A stretch of 64,000 nucleotides of DNA. Origin: Saccharomonospora amisosensis (GTDB lineage: Bacteria; Actinomycetota; Actinomycetes; Mycobacteriales; Pseudonocardiaceae). Under the pieces are notes generated by a model that did not search any database, was not told the origin of the DNA, and worked only from the letters and a program-made list of their open reading frames with translations. Where the stretch lies: contig NZ_JAAOYM010000001.1 of assembly GCF_011761185.1 (NCBI RefSeq), forward strand, positions 2,666,001 to 2,730,000. Direction: 5' to 3'. This document shows positions 56,362 through 64,000 of this stretch, one piece after another. The translations under genes and the position numbers were made by a program. The stretch's first letter is position 1. Every line of letters begins with the position of its first letter.

Positions 56362-57250
56362 GAGGCCTGACTGTACGCATGCGTACCGCGCCCGCGCTGG
56401 CGAGCACGACCGCCGCGATGCCCACCCATTCGACGGCGGCCAACCGCTGGCCGAGTACGGCGAATCCGGCGAGCGCCGCGATGGCCGGTTCCAGGCTCAT
56501 CAGCACGGCGAACGTCGCAGAGGGCAGCGTGCGCAGCGCCAGCAGCTCCAGCGTGTACGGCAGCATCGACGACAGCACCGCCACGGCGAGGCCCAGCGCC
56601 AGCGTGACCGGATCCAGCAGCGCCGTACCCGCGGCGGCCGCGCCGACCGGCAGGCTCAGCACGGCACCGAACACCAGCGCGAGCGCCAGCCCGTCCGCGC
56701 GGGGGAAGCGGGCGCCCACCCGCGAGCTGAGCACGATGTAGCAGGCCCACAACACGCCTGCCGCCAGCGCGAAGGCCACGCCCGCTGGTTCCAGCCGCGT
56801 GAACCCGCCCCGCCCGAGTAGGAACACCCCGGCCAGCGCCAGTGCCGCCCACCCCCAGCTCGCCGGGCGGCGTGAGGTGGCCGCCGACAGTGCCAGCGGC
56901 CCCAGCACCTCGAGTGTCACGGCCGATCCCAGCGGGATGCGTTCGATCGCCTGGTAGAACAGGGTGTTCATCCCAGCCAGCGTTGCGCCGAAGGCCGCCA
57001 CGTGCAGCCAGTCCCGCTGCCGGTACCCGCGCACGGCCGGCCTGCACACCACCAGCAGCACGGCGGCGGCGAACACCAGCCGCAGCGCCACCACCCCGAG
57101 CGATCCGGCGCGAGCGAACAGCAGCGCGGCCACGGCCGCACCGAACTGCAGCGAAAGTGCCCCACTCAGCACCAGCCCCACCGAGCCGAGCCGCCGGGTG
57201 GAACCGGGTGGATGGGGCGGGGAATCGGGTAGCGAATCGGCGCGAGTCAC
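56285..57250 (-). CDS. EamA/RhtA-family exporter
   Basis: A 321-residue membrane protein with ten predicted helices in two EamA repeats. The start FGAAVAALLFARAGSLGVVALRL and LEVLGPLALSA are typical of RhtA-like amino-acid/metabolite exporters. Its C-terminal tail (VRMRTVRPRGRADGVADAG) extends 77 nt into the decarboxylase gene, longer than normal. Inference: exports the amine made by the downstream enzyme. ATG 57250. Confidence 0.88.
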   Translation of the reverse strand: MTRADSLPDSPPHPPGSTRRLGSVGLVLSGALSLQFGAAVAALLFARAGSLGVVALRLVFAAAVLLVVCRPAVRGYRQRDWLHVAAFGATLAGMNTLFYQAIERIPLGSAVTLEVLGPLALSAATSRRPASWGWAALALAGVFLLGRGGFTRLEPAGVAFALAAGVLWACYIVLSSRVGARFPRADGLALALVFGAVLSLPVGAAAAGTALLDPVTLALGLAVAVLSSMLPYTLELLALRTLPSATFAVLMSLEPAIAALAGFAVLGQRLAAVEWVGIAAVVLASAGAVRMRTVRPRGRADGVADAGRDRRGRLPARRAPS

Positions 57251-57285
57251 CAGCTGGACGCTATGGGCGCGGCCGTCGGCTGTGA

Positions 57286-57306
57286 AATGCCGATCGAGGT
57301 GGCATT
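57286..57306. promoter_or_regulatory. LysR-type operator candidate
   Basis: AATGCC-GATCGAGGT-GGCATT, a perfect 6-bp inverted repeat with a 9-bp spacer, in the 69-bp gap between the EamA gene (minus) and the LysR gene (plus). Fits the T-N11-A class of LysR sites and would serve both promoters. Confidence 0.65.
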
Positions 57307-57319
57307 ATGCTTGCCGCGC

Positions 57320-58177
57320 ATGACCGTCGAGCTGCGCCACCTGCGTTGCTTCCTCGCCATCGCCGAGCAGGGCAACATCACCCGCGCCGCCGAGAAGCTG
57401 CACCTGTCCCAGCCCGCCGTGTCGCGGACACTGCGCCAACTCGAAGCGCATCTCGGGGTTCGGCTGGTCGACCGCTCCACCCACAAGCTGGCGCTCACGA
57501 CGCAGGGCGAGCGGTTACGCGAGCGGGCGGCCACCGCGCTCGCCGCCGTGCGGGAGGCGCTCGACCCCGCAGGGGTGGGGCCGTCGCCACTGCGAGTGGG
57601 ACACGCGTGGGCCGCGCTGGGCCCGCACACCGCGACCCTGCTCCGGCGCTGGGAGCGCGAGCATCCCGGGTCACCGCTGGAGCTGCTGCGCGTCGACGAG
57701 CGCACCGCGGGGCTTACCGACGGCAAGGTGGATGCCGCACTGCTGCGGACGAAGGTGTCGGTGAGCGCCGTGGTGTGCGAGCCGGTGCTCACCGAGCGGC
57801 GGGTCGCGGCCGTGCCGACAGGGAGCCGCCTCGCGGGGCACCGGACGCTGAGCATGGCCGACTTCACCGGCGAGACGGTGGCCGTCAACCCCGTCTCCGG
57901 TGTCACCACGCTCGACCTGTGGCCGGTGCGGACCCGCCCGACCAGGACGCTGGAGGTGGCCAACACCGACGACTGGCTTGCCGCGATCGCCGCGGGCCGC
58001 GCGGTCGGGCTCACCACATCGGCGACACCGAGTGTGCACACCTATCCGGGTGTCACGTTCCTGCCGGTCACCGACGCCCCACCCATTCGGGTCGTACTCG
58101 CGTGGCGGCGCGACCGCCCTCATCCCGCCGTGCCTTCGCTGCTCGGGCTCGCCCGCGACGTGGTCGCCACTCGCTGA
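57320..58177 (+). CDS. LysR-family transcriptional regulator
   Basis: 285 residues. The N-terminal winged helix (about 5-65, LRHLRCFLAIAEQGNITRAAEKL) is followed by a periplasmic-binding-protein-like effector domain. ATG 57320 matches the usual LysR N-terminus and leaves a short leader; longer forms are unlikely. It is divergent from the EamA/decarboxylase operon, which it probably controls from the palindrome at 57286. Confidence 0.9.
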   Translation: MTVELRHLRCFLAIAEQGNITRAAEKLHLSQPAVSRTLRQLEAHLGVRLVDRSTHKLALTTQGERLRERAATALAAVREALDPAGVGPSPLRVGHAWAALGPHTATLLRRWEREHPGSPLELLRVDERTAGLTDGKVDAALLRTKVSVSAVVCEPVLTERRVAAVPTGSRLAGHRTLSMADFTGETVAVNPVSGVTTLDLWPVRTRPTRTLEVANTDDWLAAIAAGRAVGLTTSATPSVHTYPGVTFLPVTDAPPIRVVLAWRRDRPHPAVPSLLGLARDVVATR

Positions 58178-58224
58178 ACCCCGCCGGGCGGGCGGCCGGG
58201 ATGCGCCAAGGGCACGATGGGCGC

Positions 58225-59373
58225 ATGACGTTCGAATCGATGACGAGACGGCGACCCATCGCGGGCGCGACGGCCGTCACCCTCGGCGACCGCCGGGTCA
58301 GGCTGCTCGACCGCGCCAGGATCTACAACTGCGGGATCACCCCCTACGACGTGACCCACCTCGGTCACGCCGCGACGTTCGTCTGGGTGGACACACTCAG
58401 CCGGGTGCTACGGGTGCTCGGCGTCGAGCCGATCGTGTGCCGCAACGTCACCGACATCGACGACGTGCTCGACGACGCGGCACGGGAAGCCGGGGTGCGC
58501 TACGACCACTTCGCGGCGTTCGGCCAGTTCCGCTTCGAGGGCGACATGACCGCGCTGAACGTACGCACCCCCGACTACGAGCCAAGGGCACATCGCTACG
58601 TGGACGCGGTGATCCGGCTGGCGGCCGCGCTGGCCGAGGGGGGCTCCGCGTACGTGCGTGAGGGCGGGGTCTTCTTCCGAGGCAGCCACGTCGTGCGGCG
58701 TTGGGGGCTCGAAGAGCGGGAGGCGCTGCGACTGGCGAGGGAGTTCGGCGGCAGGCCGGACGATCCGGCGAAGGACGACCCGTTCGACGTCGCGGTGTGG
58801 CAGCCCGCCGAACCCGGTCACCCGGCATGGGACTCACCGTGGGGTCCCGGCAGGCCGGGCTGGCACGCCGAGTGCGTGGCGATGTACACTTCCACGTTCG
58901 GCGTCGGCGTGGACATCCACGCGGGTGGTGCGGACCTGCGGTTCCCGCACCACGCCTACCACGCCGCGATGGCGGAAGCGCTGACCGGCGTCGCGCCGTA
59001 CGCGCGGGCCTGGATGCACGTCGGCGCCGTCACCGTCGACGGGGCCAAGATGGCGAAGTCAACGGGCAATCTGGTGTTGCTCGAGGATCTGCTCGCAACC
59101 CACCCCGCGCCGGTGGTGCGGCTGGCGATCATCGACCGGCCGTGGGCGCAGTCGTGGGACTACTCGCCAGGCGTGCTCGACGTCGCCGCGGCCCGGCTGG
59201 AGGACCTGCACCAGGCGGCGGGCAGCCGGGTCGGCGTGACCGATGAGGACGATGTGGAACGGCTGCGCCAGCTACTGAGCGCTGACCTGGACGTGCCTGC
59301 CGCGCTGGACTTCGCCATCGAGCGTGGCGGCGGCGCGGCGCGGCTGCTCACCGCGGCGCTCGGGCTGAGCTGA
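58225..59373 (+). CDS. MshC-like / cysteinyl-tRNA-synthetase-like ligase
   Basis: A 382-residue class I catalytic domain without the anticodon-binding part. The HIGH-type signature reads YNCGITPYDVTHLGHAATF with zinc Cys36. Later come WHAECVAM and HAGGADLRFPHHAYHAA (further zinc ligands) and the KMSKS variant KMAKS (DGAKMAKS). MshC joins cysteine to GlcN-Ins in mycothiol synthesis and is about 410 residues. This shorter protein may be a paralogue with another amine acceptor, and no other mycothiol gene is next to it. ATG 58225. It stands alone after the LysR gene. Confidence 0.8.
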   Translation: MTFESMTRRRPIAGATAVTLGDRRVRLLDRARIYNCGITPYDVTHLGHAATFVWVDTLSRVLRVLGVEPIVCRNVTDIDDVLDDAAREAGVRYDHFAAFGQFRFEGDMTALNVRTPDYEPRAHRYVDAVIRLAAALAEGGSAYVREGGVFFRGSHVVRRWGLEEREALRLAREFGGRPDDPAKDDPFDVAVWQPAEPGHPAWDSPWGPGRPGWHAECVAMYTSTFGVGVDIHAGGADLRFPHHAYHAAMAEALTGVAPYARAWMHVGAVTVDGAKMAKSTGNLVLLEDLLATHPAPVVRLAIIDRPWAQSWDYSPGVLDVAAARLEDLHQAAGSRVGVTDEDDVERLRQLLSADLDVPAALDFAIERGGGAARLLTAALGLS

Positions 59374-59495
59374 ACCTCGACACTGAACCTCGACACTGAA
59401 GGTCGACACGGACGGCGGCGGTGAGGTGGCGGGCAAGAACTCCTCACCGCTGCCTTCTCGGCAGTGACTTCTCGGCAGTGACTTCTCGGCAGTGC
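59372..59495. repeat. Two short tandem repeat sets in intergenic gap
   Basis: GAACCTCGACACT occurs twice exactly and once degenerately (59372-59410). CTTCTCGGCAGTGA occurs three times (59454-59495), with the last copy ending in GC. The gap (59374-59646) otherwise shows no gene. The second set can fold CTGCC-TTCTC-GGCAG hairpins and may form a terminator before the oxygenase operon. Confidence 0.75.
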
Positions 59496-59646
59496 CTGCT
59501 GAGCGGCACGTTTCCGCCGTGGCCGTGCCACAGGGTGCACAGCAAGACTGGCTGACTCCCGTGCACTGTGTCCATGGAGGGTCGGCGCGTCCGCTCCGTA
59601 GCTTCGGGTGAGCGCAACCGCACCGACTCCCCGGAGGGTGGTCCAC

Positions 59647-60360
59647 ATGACCGAGCTTCTCTCGCACGCAGAGTTCCGCGCCGCGCTGGAGGACGCCATC
59701 AAGGGCCGAGAGGCGAAGAACGCGTCGTTCAGCAGGGCATGGGCGGACGGCGAACTCAAGCGCCACCACTTCGCCCGCTGGGCGGAGAACCATTACCACT
59801 ACGTGGGTCCCTTCGCCGACTACCTCGGCTACATCTACGGCAACACGCCCGATTCCTGCACAGGGGCGAAGGACTTCCTGCTGCAGAACATGTACGAGGA
59901 GGAGCTCGCCGACATCCGCCACACCGACCTGCTCATCCGGTTCGCGCAGGCGTGCGGCACCACCCGAGAACGGGTGGAGGACCCGATGAACATGAACGCG
60001 GTCACCCGTGGCCTGCAGGCGTGGTGCTATGCCACCGCGATGCGTGAGCACTTCGCGGTGGCCACCGCCGCGCTGGTGGTCGGGCTGGAGTCGCAGGTGC
60101 CGAGCATCTACCGCAAGCAGATCGTGCCGTTGCGGGAGGTGTACGGCTTCACCGAGGACGAGATCGAGTTCTTCGACCTGCACATCACCTCCGACGAGGT
60201 GCACGGCGAGCGTGGGTTCCAGATCGTGCTCGACCACGCCGACACCCCGGCACTGCAGCAGCGCTGCCTCGACTTCGTGCGCTGGGGCGCGGAGATGCGG
60301 TTCGCCTACACCAAGGCGCTCTACGACACCTACGTCGCGCCCGACCTCGTCACCGCCTGA
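59647..60360 (+). CDS. Haem-oxygenase-like diiron oxidase (CADD/PqqC-related)
   Basis: A 237-residue helical protein. Metal-ligand candidates fall exactly in the spacing of the chlamydial CADD family: Glu85 and His92 (MYEEELADIRH), Glu148 (GLESQVPS), and His179, Asp183 and His186 (LHITSDEVHGE). This family (HDO: CADD, UndA, SznF, BesC) uses two irons and O2 for N-oxygenation, decarboxylation or C-C cleavage, and often needs external electrons. ATG 59647 follows a GGAGGG site. It is directly followed by a Rieske ferredoxin and a ferredoxin reductase, which could feed it (inference). PqqC-like cofactor-less activity is the alternative; the complete ligand set argues against it. Confidence 0.88.
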   Translation: MTELLSHAEFRAALEDAIKGREAKNASFSRAWADGELKRHHFARWAENHYHYVGPFADYLGYIYGNTPDSCTGAKDFLLQNMYEEELADIRHTDLLIRFAQACGTTRERVEDPMNMNAVTRGLQAWCYATAMREHFAVATAALVVGLESQVPSIYRKQIVPLREVYGFTEDEIEFFDLHITSDEVHGERGFQIVLDHADTPALQQRCLDFVRWGAEMRFAYTKALYDTYVAPDLVTA

Positions 60361-60369
60361 GCGCCCGCC

Positions 60370-60702
60370 ATGGCCGAGTGGCTCCACCTCGCCGACCTCA
60401 GCGAGCTCGTCAGGCGGAAGAAGAAGCGCGTCGTGGTGGCGGGCGAGCAGATCGCACTGTTTTTGGTGGACGGTCGGGTCTACGCGCTGCACGACGTCTG
60501 CGTGCACAAGCAACGGTCACTGAGCAAGGGCGTCGTGCTTGGCGGCGCGGTGGTGTGCCTCGGCCACCAGTGGCGGTTCGACCCGGCGACAGGGCAGGCC
60601 CACGACCAGCCGCTGTGCCAGCCGACCTACGACGTACGCGTCGACGGCGACCGGGTGTATGTCAACCCGGTCCGCCGCGGGCGCGTCGGCGCGGCGGGGT
60701 GA
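60370..60702 (+). CDS. Rieske-type [2Fe-2S] ferredoxin
   Basis: A 110-residue Rieske protein. Ligands are Cys44-x-His46 (CVHK) and Cys63-x2-His66 (CLGHQWRFD). The all-beta pattern and the DVRVDGDRVYV C-terminus fit ferredoxins of oxygenase systems. ATG 60370 is 9 bp after the oxidase stop. Its stop overlaps the reductase GTG by 4 nt. Carries electrons from the reductase to an oxygenase. Confidence 0.92.
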   Translation: MAEWLHLADLSELVRRKKKRVVVAGEQIALFLVDGRVYALHDVCVHKQRSLSKGVVLGGAVVCLGHQWRFDPATGQAHDQPLCQPTYDVRVDGDRVYVNPVRRGRVGAAG

Positions 60703-61955
60703 GCCGGGTGAGCGGCACCGACGGCACCGCAAGCATCGGCACCATCGCGATCGTCGGCGCGGGGCAGGCGGCGGCAGCGGCGACGCGGACGCTGCGCAGG
60801 CGCGGCTACGAAGGGCGGATCGAACTGATCGGCGCCGAGCCGGAGCCGCCGTACCAGCGGCCACCGCTGTCCAAGGAGTATCTGGAGGACCCGACCACCG
60901 CGGGTGAGTTGGGACTGCTGTCGCAGCGGTGGTGCACCGAGAACGCGGTGCGGCTTCGGCTAGGCCGTACCGCGGTGGGGATCGACCCGGCCGAGGGTGC
61001 CGTGCTGCTGCAGGGGGGCGGCTCGGTGAGGGCCGACCGGGTGCTGGTGGCGACCGGCGGGCGGCCGCGCGCCTTGCCCGGGGTCGCAGGCGAACGCGTG
61101 CACACCCTACGCACGCGCCGCGACGCCGATCGGCTGCGCGAGCGGCTTTCGCCGGGCGCACGGCTCGTCGTGGTCGGCGCGGGGTTCATCGGCTCGGAGG
61201 TGGCCGCCACCGCACGCGCGCTCGGGGTGGATGTGGTGCTGCTGGAGGCCCTCGACGTGCCGATGCGCCACCTGCTCGGCCCCCGACTGGGCGCGGTGTG
61301 CGCCGAGTTGCACCGCTCCAACGGGGTCGAGGTGCGACCTCGGCAGGCGGTTGCCTCCGTGGTGCACGGCCGCGACGGGGTCACCGTGGTGACCGAAACC
61401 GGAGCACGAATCGACGCCGACGCCGTGGTGGTCGGGATCGGAATCGAGCCCAATGTGGACGTCGTCGCGGACGCGGGCATCAAGGTGGACAACGGGATAG
61501 TCGTCGACGGCTGCTGCCGGACGAGCTCGCCGTCGGTGTTCGCGGCAGGCGACGTGGCCAACCATTACCACGCGCTGTTCGGCGAGCACATCCGCGCCGA
61601 ACACGTCGAAGCGGCCAGCAGGCTGGCAACCACCGCGGCCGACGCGATGCTCGGCCACGCCGCACCGTTCACCGAGCCGCACTGGTTCTACTCCGACCAG
61701 TACGGGGTGAACCTGCAGTACACCGGGTACGCGCCACGCTGGGACGAGATCGTGGTCAGGGGTTCGCTGTCCGATTTGGACTTCTGCGCGTTCTACCTGC
61801 TGGAAGGTGTGGTGCGGGCGGCGTTCGCCGCCGAGCGGGGAGAGGACGCGATGGCGGCGAGGGAGTTGGTTTCACAGCAGGCCGTGGTGGAGCCGGACGT
61901 GCTGCGCGACGACGACGTCGACCTGTTCGAACTGATGATGGAGGGTGCCGGGTGA
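60699..61955 (+). CDS. FAD-dependent ferredoxin reductase
   Basis: 418 residues of the BphA4/CamA type. The N-terminal FAD motif is AIVGAGQAAAAATRTLRRRG, the substrate loop PPYQRPPLSKEYL, the NADH motif VVVGAGFIGSEVAA and the FAD-binding VFAAGDVAN. GTG 60699 overlaps the Rieske stop (GTGA); GTG 60708 is also possible. Transfers electrons from NAD(P)H to the adjacent Rieske ferredoxin. The downstream dehydrogenase overlaps by 4 nt. Confidence 0.92.
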   Translation: MSRVSGTDGTASIGTIAIVGAGQAAAAATRTLRRRGYEGRIELIGAEPEPPYQRPPLSKEYLEDPTTAGELGLLSQRWCTENAVRLRLGRTAVGIDPAEGAVLLQGGGSVRADRVLVATGGRPRALPGVAGERVHTLRTRRDADRLRERLSPGARLVVVGAGFIGSEVAATARALGVDVVLLEALDVPMRHLLGPRLGAVCAELHRSNGVEVRPRQAVASVVHGRDGVTVVTETGARIDADAVVVGIGIEPNVDVVADAGIKVDNGIVVDGCCRTSSPSVFAAGDVANHYHALFGEHIRAEHVEAASRLATTAADAMLGHAAPFTEPHWFYSDQYGVNLQYTGYAPRWDEIVVRGSLSDLDFCAFYLLEGVVRAAFAAERGEDAMAARELVSQQAVVEPDVLRDDDVDLFELMMEGAG

Positions 61956-63388
61956 GCGCGAACTTGATCGGTGGCGAGTGGAGGGGCTCGGCGAGCGGCA
62001 GGGTGCGAGACCGCCACAACCCGGCCGACACCAGGCAACTGGTGGCCACCGCGCCCGACTCCACGGCCGCCGACGTCGATGCCGCCGTCAGCGCGGTCGC
62101 CGACGGCCACGTCGAATGGTCCCGCACCTCGCCGCAGCGGCGAGCCGAGGTCCTGGACACCGCAGCGGCACTGCTCGAACGCGACCAGGAGAAGCTGGCG
62201 GCCGAGCTGGTGGCCGAGGAGGGCAAGACGCTGGCCGAAGCCACCATGGAGGTCCGCCGCACCCCGGCGAACCTGCGCTTCTACGCCGGCGAGGCGCTGC
62301 GCGCGACGGGCAGCACCTACCCTTCGGAATCCGGACTGGTCTACACCGCACGTTCCGCCGTGGGTGTCGTGGCGGCCATCACCCCGTGGAACTTCCCGCT
62401 CAACATCCCCTCCCGCAAGCTGGGTCCTGCGCTGGCGTGCGGCAACGGCGTGGTCTACAAGCCGAGCGAGGTCACACCGCTGCTGGCGACGCGGCTGGTG
62501 GAGGCGTTGCTGGAGGCGGGGGTTCCCGCTGGGGCGCTGGCACTCGTGCACGGTGGCGCGGAGGTGGGCGCGGCACTGGCGAGGGACCGGCGGGTCGCGG
62601 CCGTCACCTTCACCGGTTCCACGGCCGCGGGCAACAGCATCCATGGCGCCGTGGGAGCCAGCAGGCGCTGCCAACTGGAGATGGGTGGCAAGAACCCGGT
62701 GGTCGTGCTTCCCGATGCGGACCTGGACCGGGCGGCGGCGATCGTGGTGCGTGGCGCGTTCGGCCTTTCCGGACAGGCCTGCACCGGAACCAGCAGGGTG
62801 ATAGCCGCCGACACCGTGCACGACGAACTGCTCGCGCGCGTGGTGCGGCGGGCCGAGGCGCTGCGACTCGGCGAAGGGCTCGCCGACGGGGTGGAGATGG
62901 GCCCGCTGGCCACGGCGCAGCAGCTGGCCAAGACCGCCGAGTACGTGCGGATCGGGCTCGCCGAGGGCGCGGTGCTGCGCACCGGCGGGCAGGCGCCCGA
63001 CGGCGCGCGGTACGAACACGGCCACTTCTTCCTGCCCACGGTGTTCAGCGAGGTCGCCGCTGGGTCGCGGCTGGCCCGCGAGGAGATCTTCGGCCCGGTG
63101 CTCGCGTTCCTGCGCGCCGGTTCCTTCGACGAGGCCGTGCGGCTGGCCAACGACAGCGACTACGGGCTGTCGGCGGCGGTGGTGACGCCCGACCTCGGTG
63201 CCGCGCTCGACTTCGCCGACCGGGTGCGGGCCGGTCTGGTGAAGGTCAACCAACCCACCACCGGAATGGCCATGAACGCGCCGTTCGGTGGGCTGAAGGA
63301 ATCGAGCACGCAGACGTTCAAGGAGCAGGCGGGCGAGACGATGTCGCGCTTCTACACCGTGGAGAAGACGGTGTACGTGGCGTCCTGA
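61952..63388 (+). CDS. Aldehyde dehydrogenase
   Basis: 478 residues. Catalytic Glu motif LEMGGKNPVV, nucleophile Cys in LSGQACTGTSRV, and NAD pocket TGSTAAGNS. Close to semialdehyde and vanillin-type dehydrogenases. GTG 61952 overlaps the reductase stop by 4 nt. Within the operon it would oxidise an aldehyde released by the oxygenase. The exact aldehyde is not predictable; a 2-aminomuconate-semialdehyde-like substrate is one option given the RidA gene at the end. Confidence 0.92.
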   Translation: MSANLIGGEWRGSASGRVRDRHNPADTRQLVATAPDSTAADVDAAVSAVADGHVEWSRTSPQRRAEVLDTAAALLERDQEKLAAELVAEEGKTLAEATMEVRRTPANLRFYAGEALRATGSTYPSESGLVYTARSAVGVVAAITPWNFPLNIPSRKLGPALACGNGVVYKPSEVTPLLATRLVEALLEAGVPAGALALVHGGAEVGAALARDRRVAAVTFTGSTAAGNSIHGAVGASRRCQLEMGGKNPVVVLPDADLDRAAAIVVRGAFGLSGQACTGTSRVIAADTVHDELLARVVRRAEALRLGEGLADGVEMGPLATAQQLAKTAEYVRIGLAEGAVLRTGGQAPDGARYEHGHFFLPTVFSEVAAGSRLAREEIFGPVLAFLRAGSFDEAVRLANDSDYGLSAAVVTPDLGAALDFADRVRAGLVKVNQPTTGMAMNAPFGGLKESSTQTFKEQAGETMSRFYTVEKTVYVAS

Positions 63389-63440
63389 CCTGACCCGGCG
63401 GTCACCGCTTCCCCACCACAGCCAAGGAAGGAATATCGCG

Positions 63441-63809
63441 ATGGAGTACGTCAGGGTGGCCCGTTCCGGCCAGGTGCCCGACGGCTATGTCCGCCGGTTC
63501 TTCGCGGGCGAGCTGGAGCTGGCCGTCGCGAGATTACGCGGCACCGCCTACGCGACGTCGAACTACTGCACCCATCTGGACTGCCTGCTGTCGTCGGGCA
63601 AACTGGTCGACGACGGCATCGGCTGCTCCTGCCACGGCAGTGTGTTCGACCTGCGAACCGGCGAGGCGGTCTGCCCGCCCGCGACGGAGCCGATCAAGAC
63701 GTTCCCCGTCAAGGAGGAGAACGGCGAGATCTTCGTCGGGTTGACCGAGCACGACATCGCGCAGGGCCGCAGGCTCGCGGGTCCCCGGCGTCGCGGAACC
63801 GCCGGTTGA
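63441..63809 (+). CDS. Second Rieske-type [2Fe-2S] ferredoxin
   Basis: A 122-residue Rieske protein with ligands Cys43-x-His45 (NYCTHLDC) and Cys62-x2-His65 (GCSCHGSVFD). It has the longer loop and KTFPVKEENGEIFVG ending of MocE/oxygenase ferredoxins. ATG 63441 after GGAAGGAA. Two Rieske proteins in one operon without a visible Rieske oxygenase alpha subunit is notable. The next gene begins 11 bp later. Confidence 0.9.
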   Translation: MEYVRVARSGQVPDGYVRRFFAGELELAVARLRGTAYATSNYCTHLDCLLSSGKLVDDGIGCSCHGSVFDLRTGEAVCPPATEPIKTFPVKEENGEIFVGLTEHDIAQGRRLAGPRRRGTAG

Positions 63810-63820
63810 GGAGGTAGGCG

Positions 63821-64000
63821 GTGACCGGCGAGACCGACCGTGCCCACGACGTTCCGCCTCGGGCGGCACCGCCGCCGCAGGGTGACTACGTGCCCGCCGT
63901 GGTGTACGGCGGGCTGGCGTTCAGCGCGGGCATGACGCCGAGGAGCGGTGGGCGGCTGCGGGTGAGGGGGCGGGTCGGCGAGGACGTCGGCACGCGCGAG
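63821..64000 (+). CDS. RidA (YjgF/YER057c)-family protein, cut by window edge
   Basis: The first 60 codons are visible. After a GAGGAGG site, GTG 63821 opens a frame with GDYVPAVVYGGLAFSAGMTP and a GRVGEDVG segment, as in the RidA family. These hydrolyse reactive enamine/imine intermediates or deaminate 2-aminomuconate. The end lies outside the window. It supports a nitrogen-containing substrate for the operon (inference). Confidence 0.82.
   Translation, partial: MTGETDRAHDVPPRAAPPPQGDYVPAVVYGGLAFSAGMTPRSGGRLRVRGRVGEDVGTRE

Noticed and set aside
57307-59373. A 688-codon frame spanning LysR and the ligase gene
   Set aside because: Its first half runs in the wrong frame of the LysR gene; the ligase N-terminus fits ATG 58225.
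60378-60698. N-terminal extension of the ferredoxin reductase through the Rieske gene
   Set aside because: It is out of frame with the Rieske protein, and the FAD motif starts after GTG 60699.

Overview
The window is one contiguous stretch of very GC-rich, densely coded DNA with many GTG starts and 1-8 nt stop/start overlaps. It looks like a filamentous actinomycete chromosome. The mix of a DosR/DevR-type dormancy regulon, a conservon (cvn) operon, an AfsR/SARP-type regulator and a mycothiol-ligase-like protein suggests Pseudonocardiaceae (Amycolatopsis, Saccharomonospora or Prauserella-like). That placement is inference, because no rRNA or other marker gene is present. I saw no tRNA, rRNA, CRISPR array, insertion sequence or phage gene.

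Region 1 (1-29,071) is a dormancy/hypoxia island. It starts with a truncated DosS/DevS-like haem GAF histidine kinase. It continues with counterparts of much of the Mycobacterium tuberculosis DosR regulon: three Acg-family nitroreductase-like proteins, six universal stress proteins (four of them double-domain), two CBS-BON proteins, a CtpF-like P-type ATPase, an M50 protease with CBS domains, an Rv2004c-like kinase fusion, an Rv1733c-like membrane protein and an HspX-like small heat shock protein. Also present are a PEP synthase, a GAPDH lacking the catalytic cysteine, a zinc alcohol dehydrogenase, a DoxX protein and a GNAT/acyl-CoA synthetase fusion. Six intergenic regions in the island carry palindromic sites close to GGGnCyTTyGGyCCy, which resembles the DosR box. 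A seventh region, at 40.67 kb, carries a further site outside the island. The stretch 16.4-17.2 kb is a small graveyard of gene remnants.

Region 2 (29-41 kb) holds a four-gene NitT/TauT-like ABC importer, a large membrane protein with a patatin-type lipase domain, an AfsR-like regulator, an FAD monooxygenase, an ArsC-like protein and a lipoprotein behind the outlying box.

Region 3 (41-54 kb) has an aldehyde dehydrogenase with an IclR regulator. It then has a complete conservon (cvnA-B-C-D) running by an 8-nt overlap into two tandem styrene/indole-monooxygenase-like flavoproteins, followed by one-carbon genes (MTHFR, and a methyltransferase/MTHFR fusion) with a PucR regulator.

Region 4 (54-64 kb) has a PLP decarboxylase and an EamA exporter divergent from a LysR regulator, and a cysteine-ligase/CysRS-like protein. 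It ends in a tightly coupled oxygenase operon cut by the window edge: a haem-oxygenase-like diiron oxidase with a full set of metal ligands, a Rieske ferredoxin, a ferredoxin reductase, an aldehyde dehydrogenase, a second Rieske protein and a RidA-family protein. This operon is the best candidate for an undescribed pathway.

A family of short GC-rich repeats containing GACTCGCGGGCAGGAACG occupies three gaps, all between convergent genes (7.4, 41.3 and 50.1 kb).
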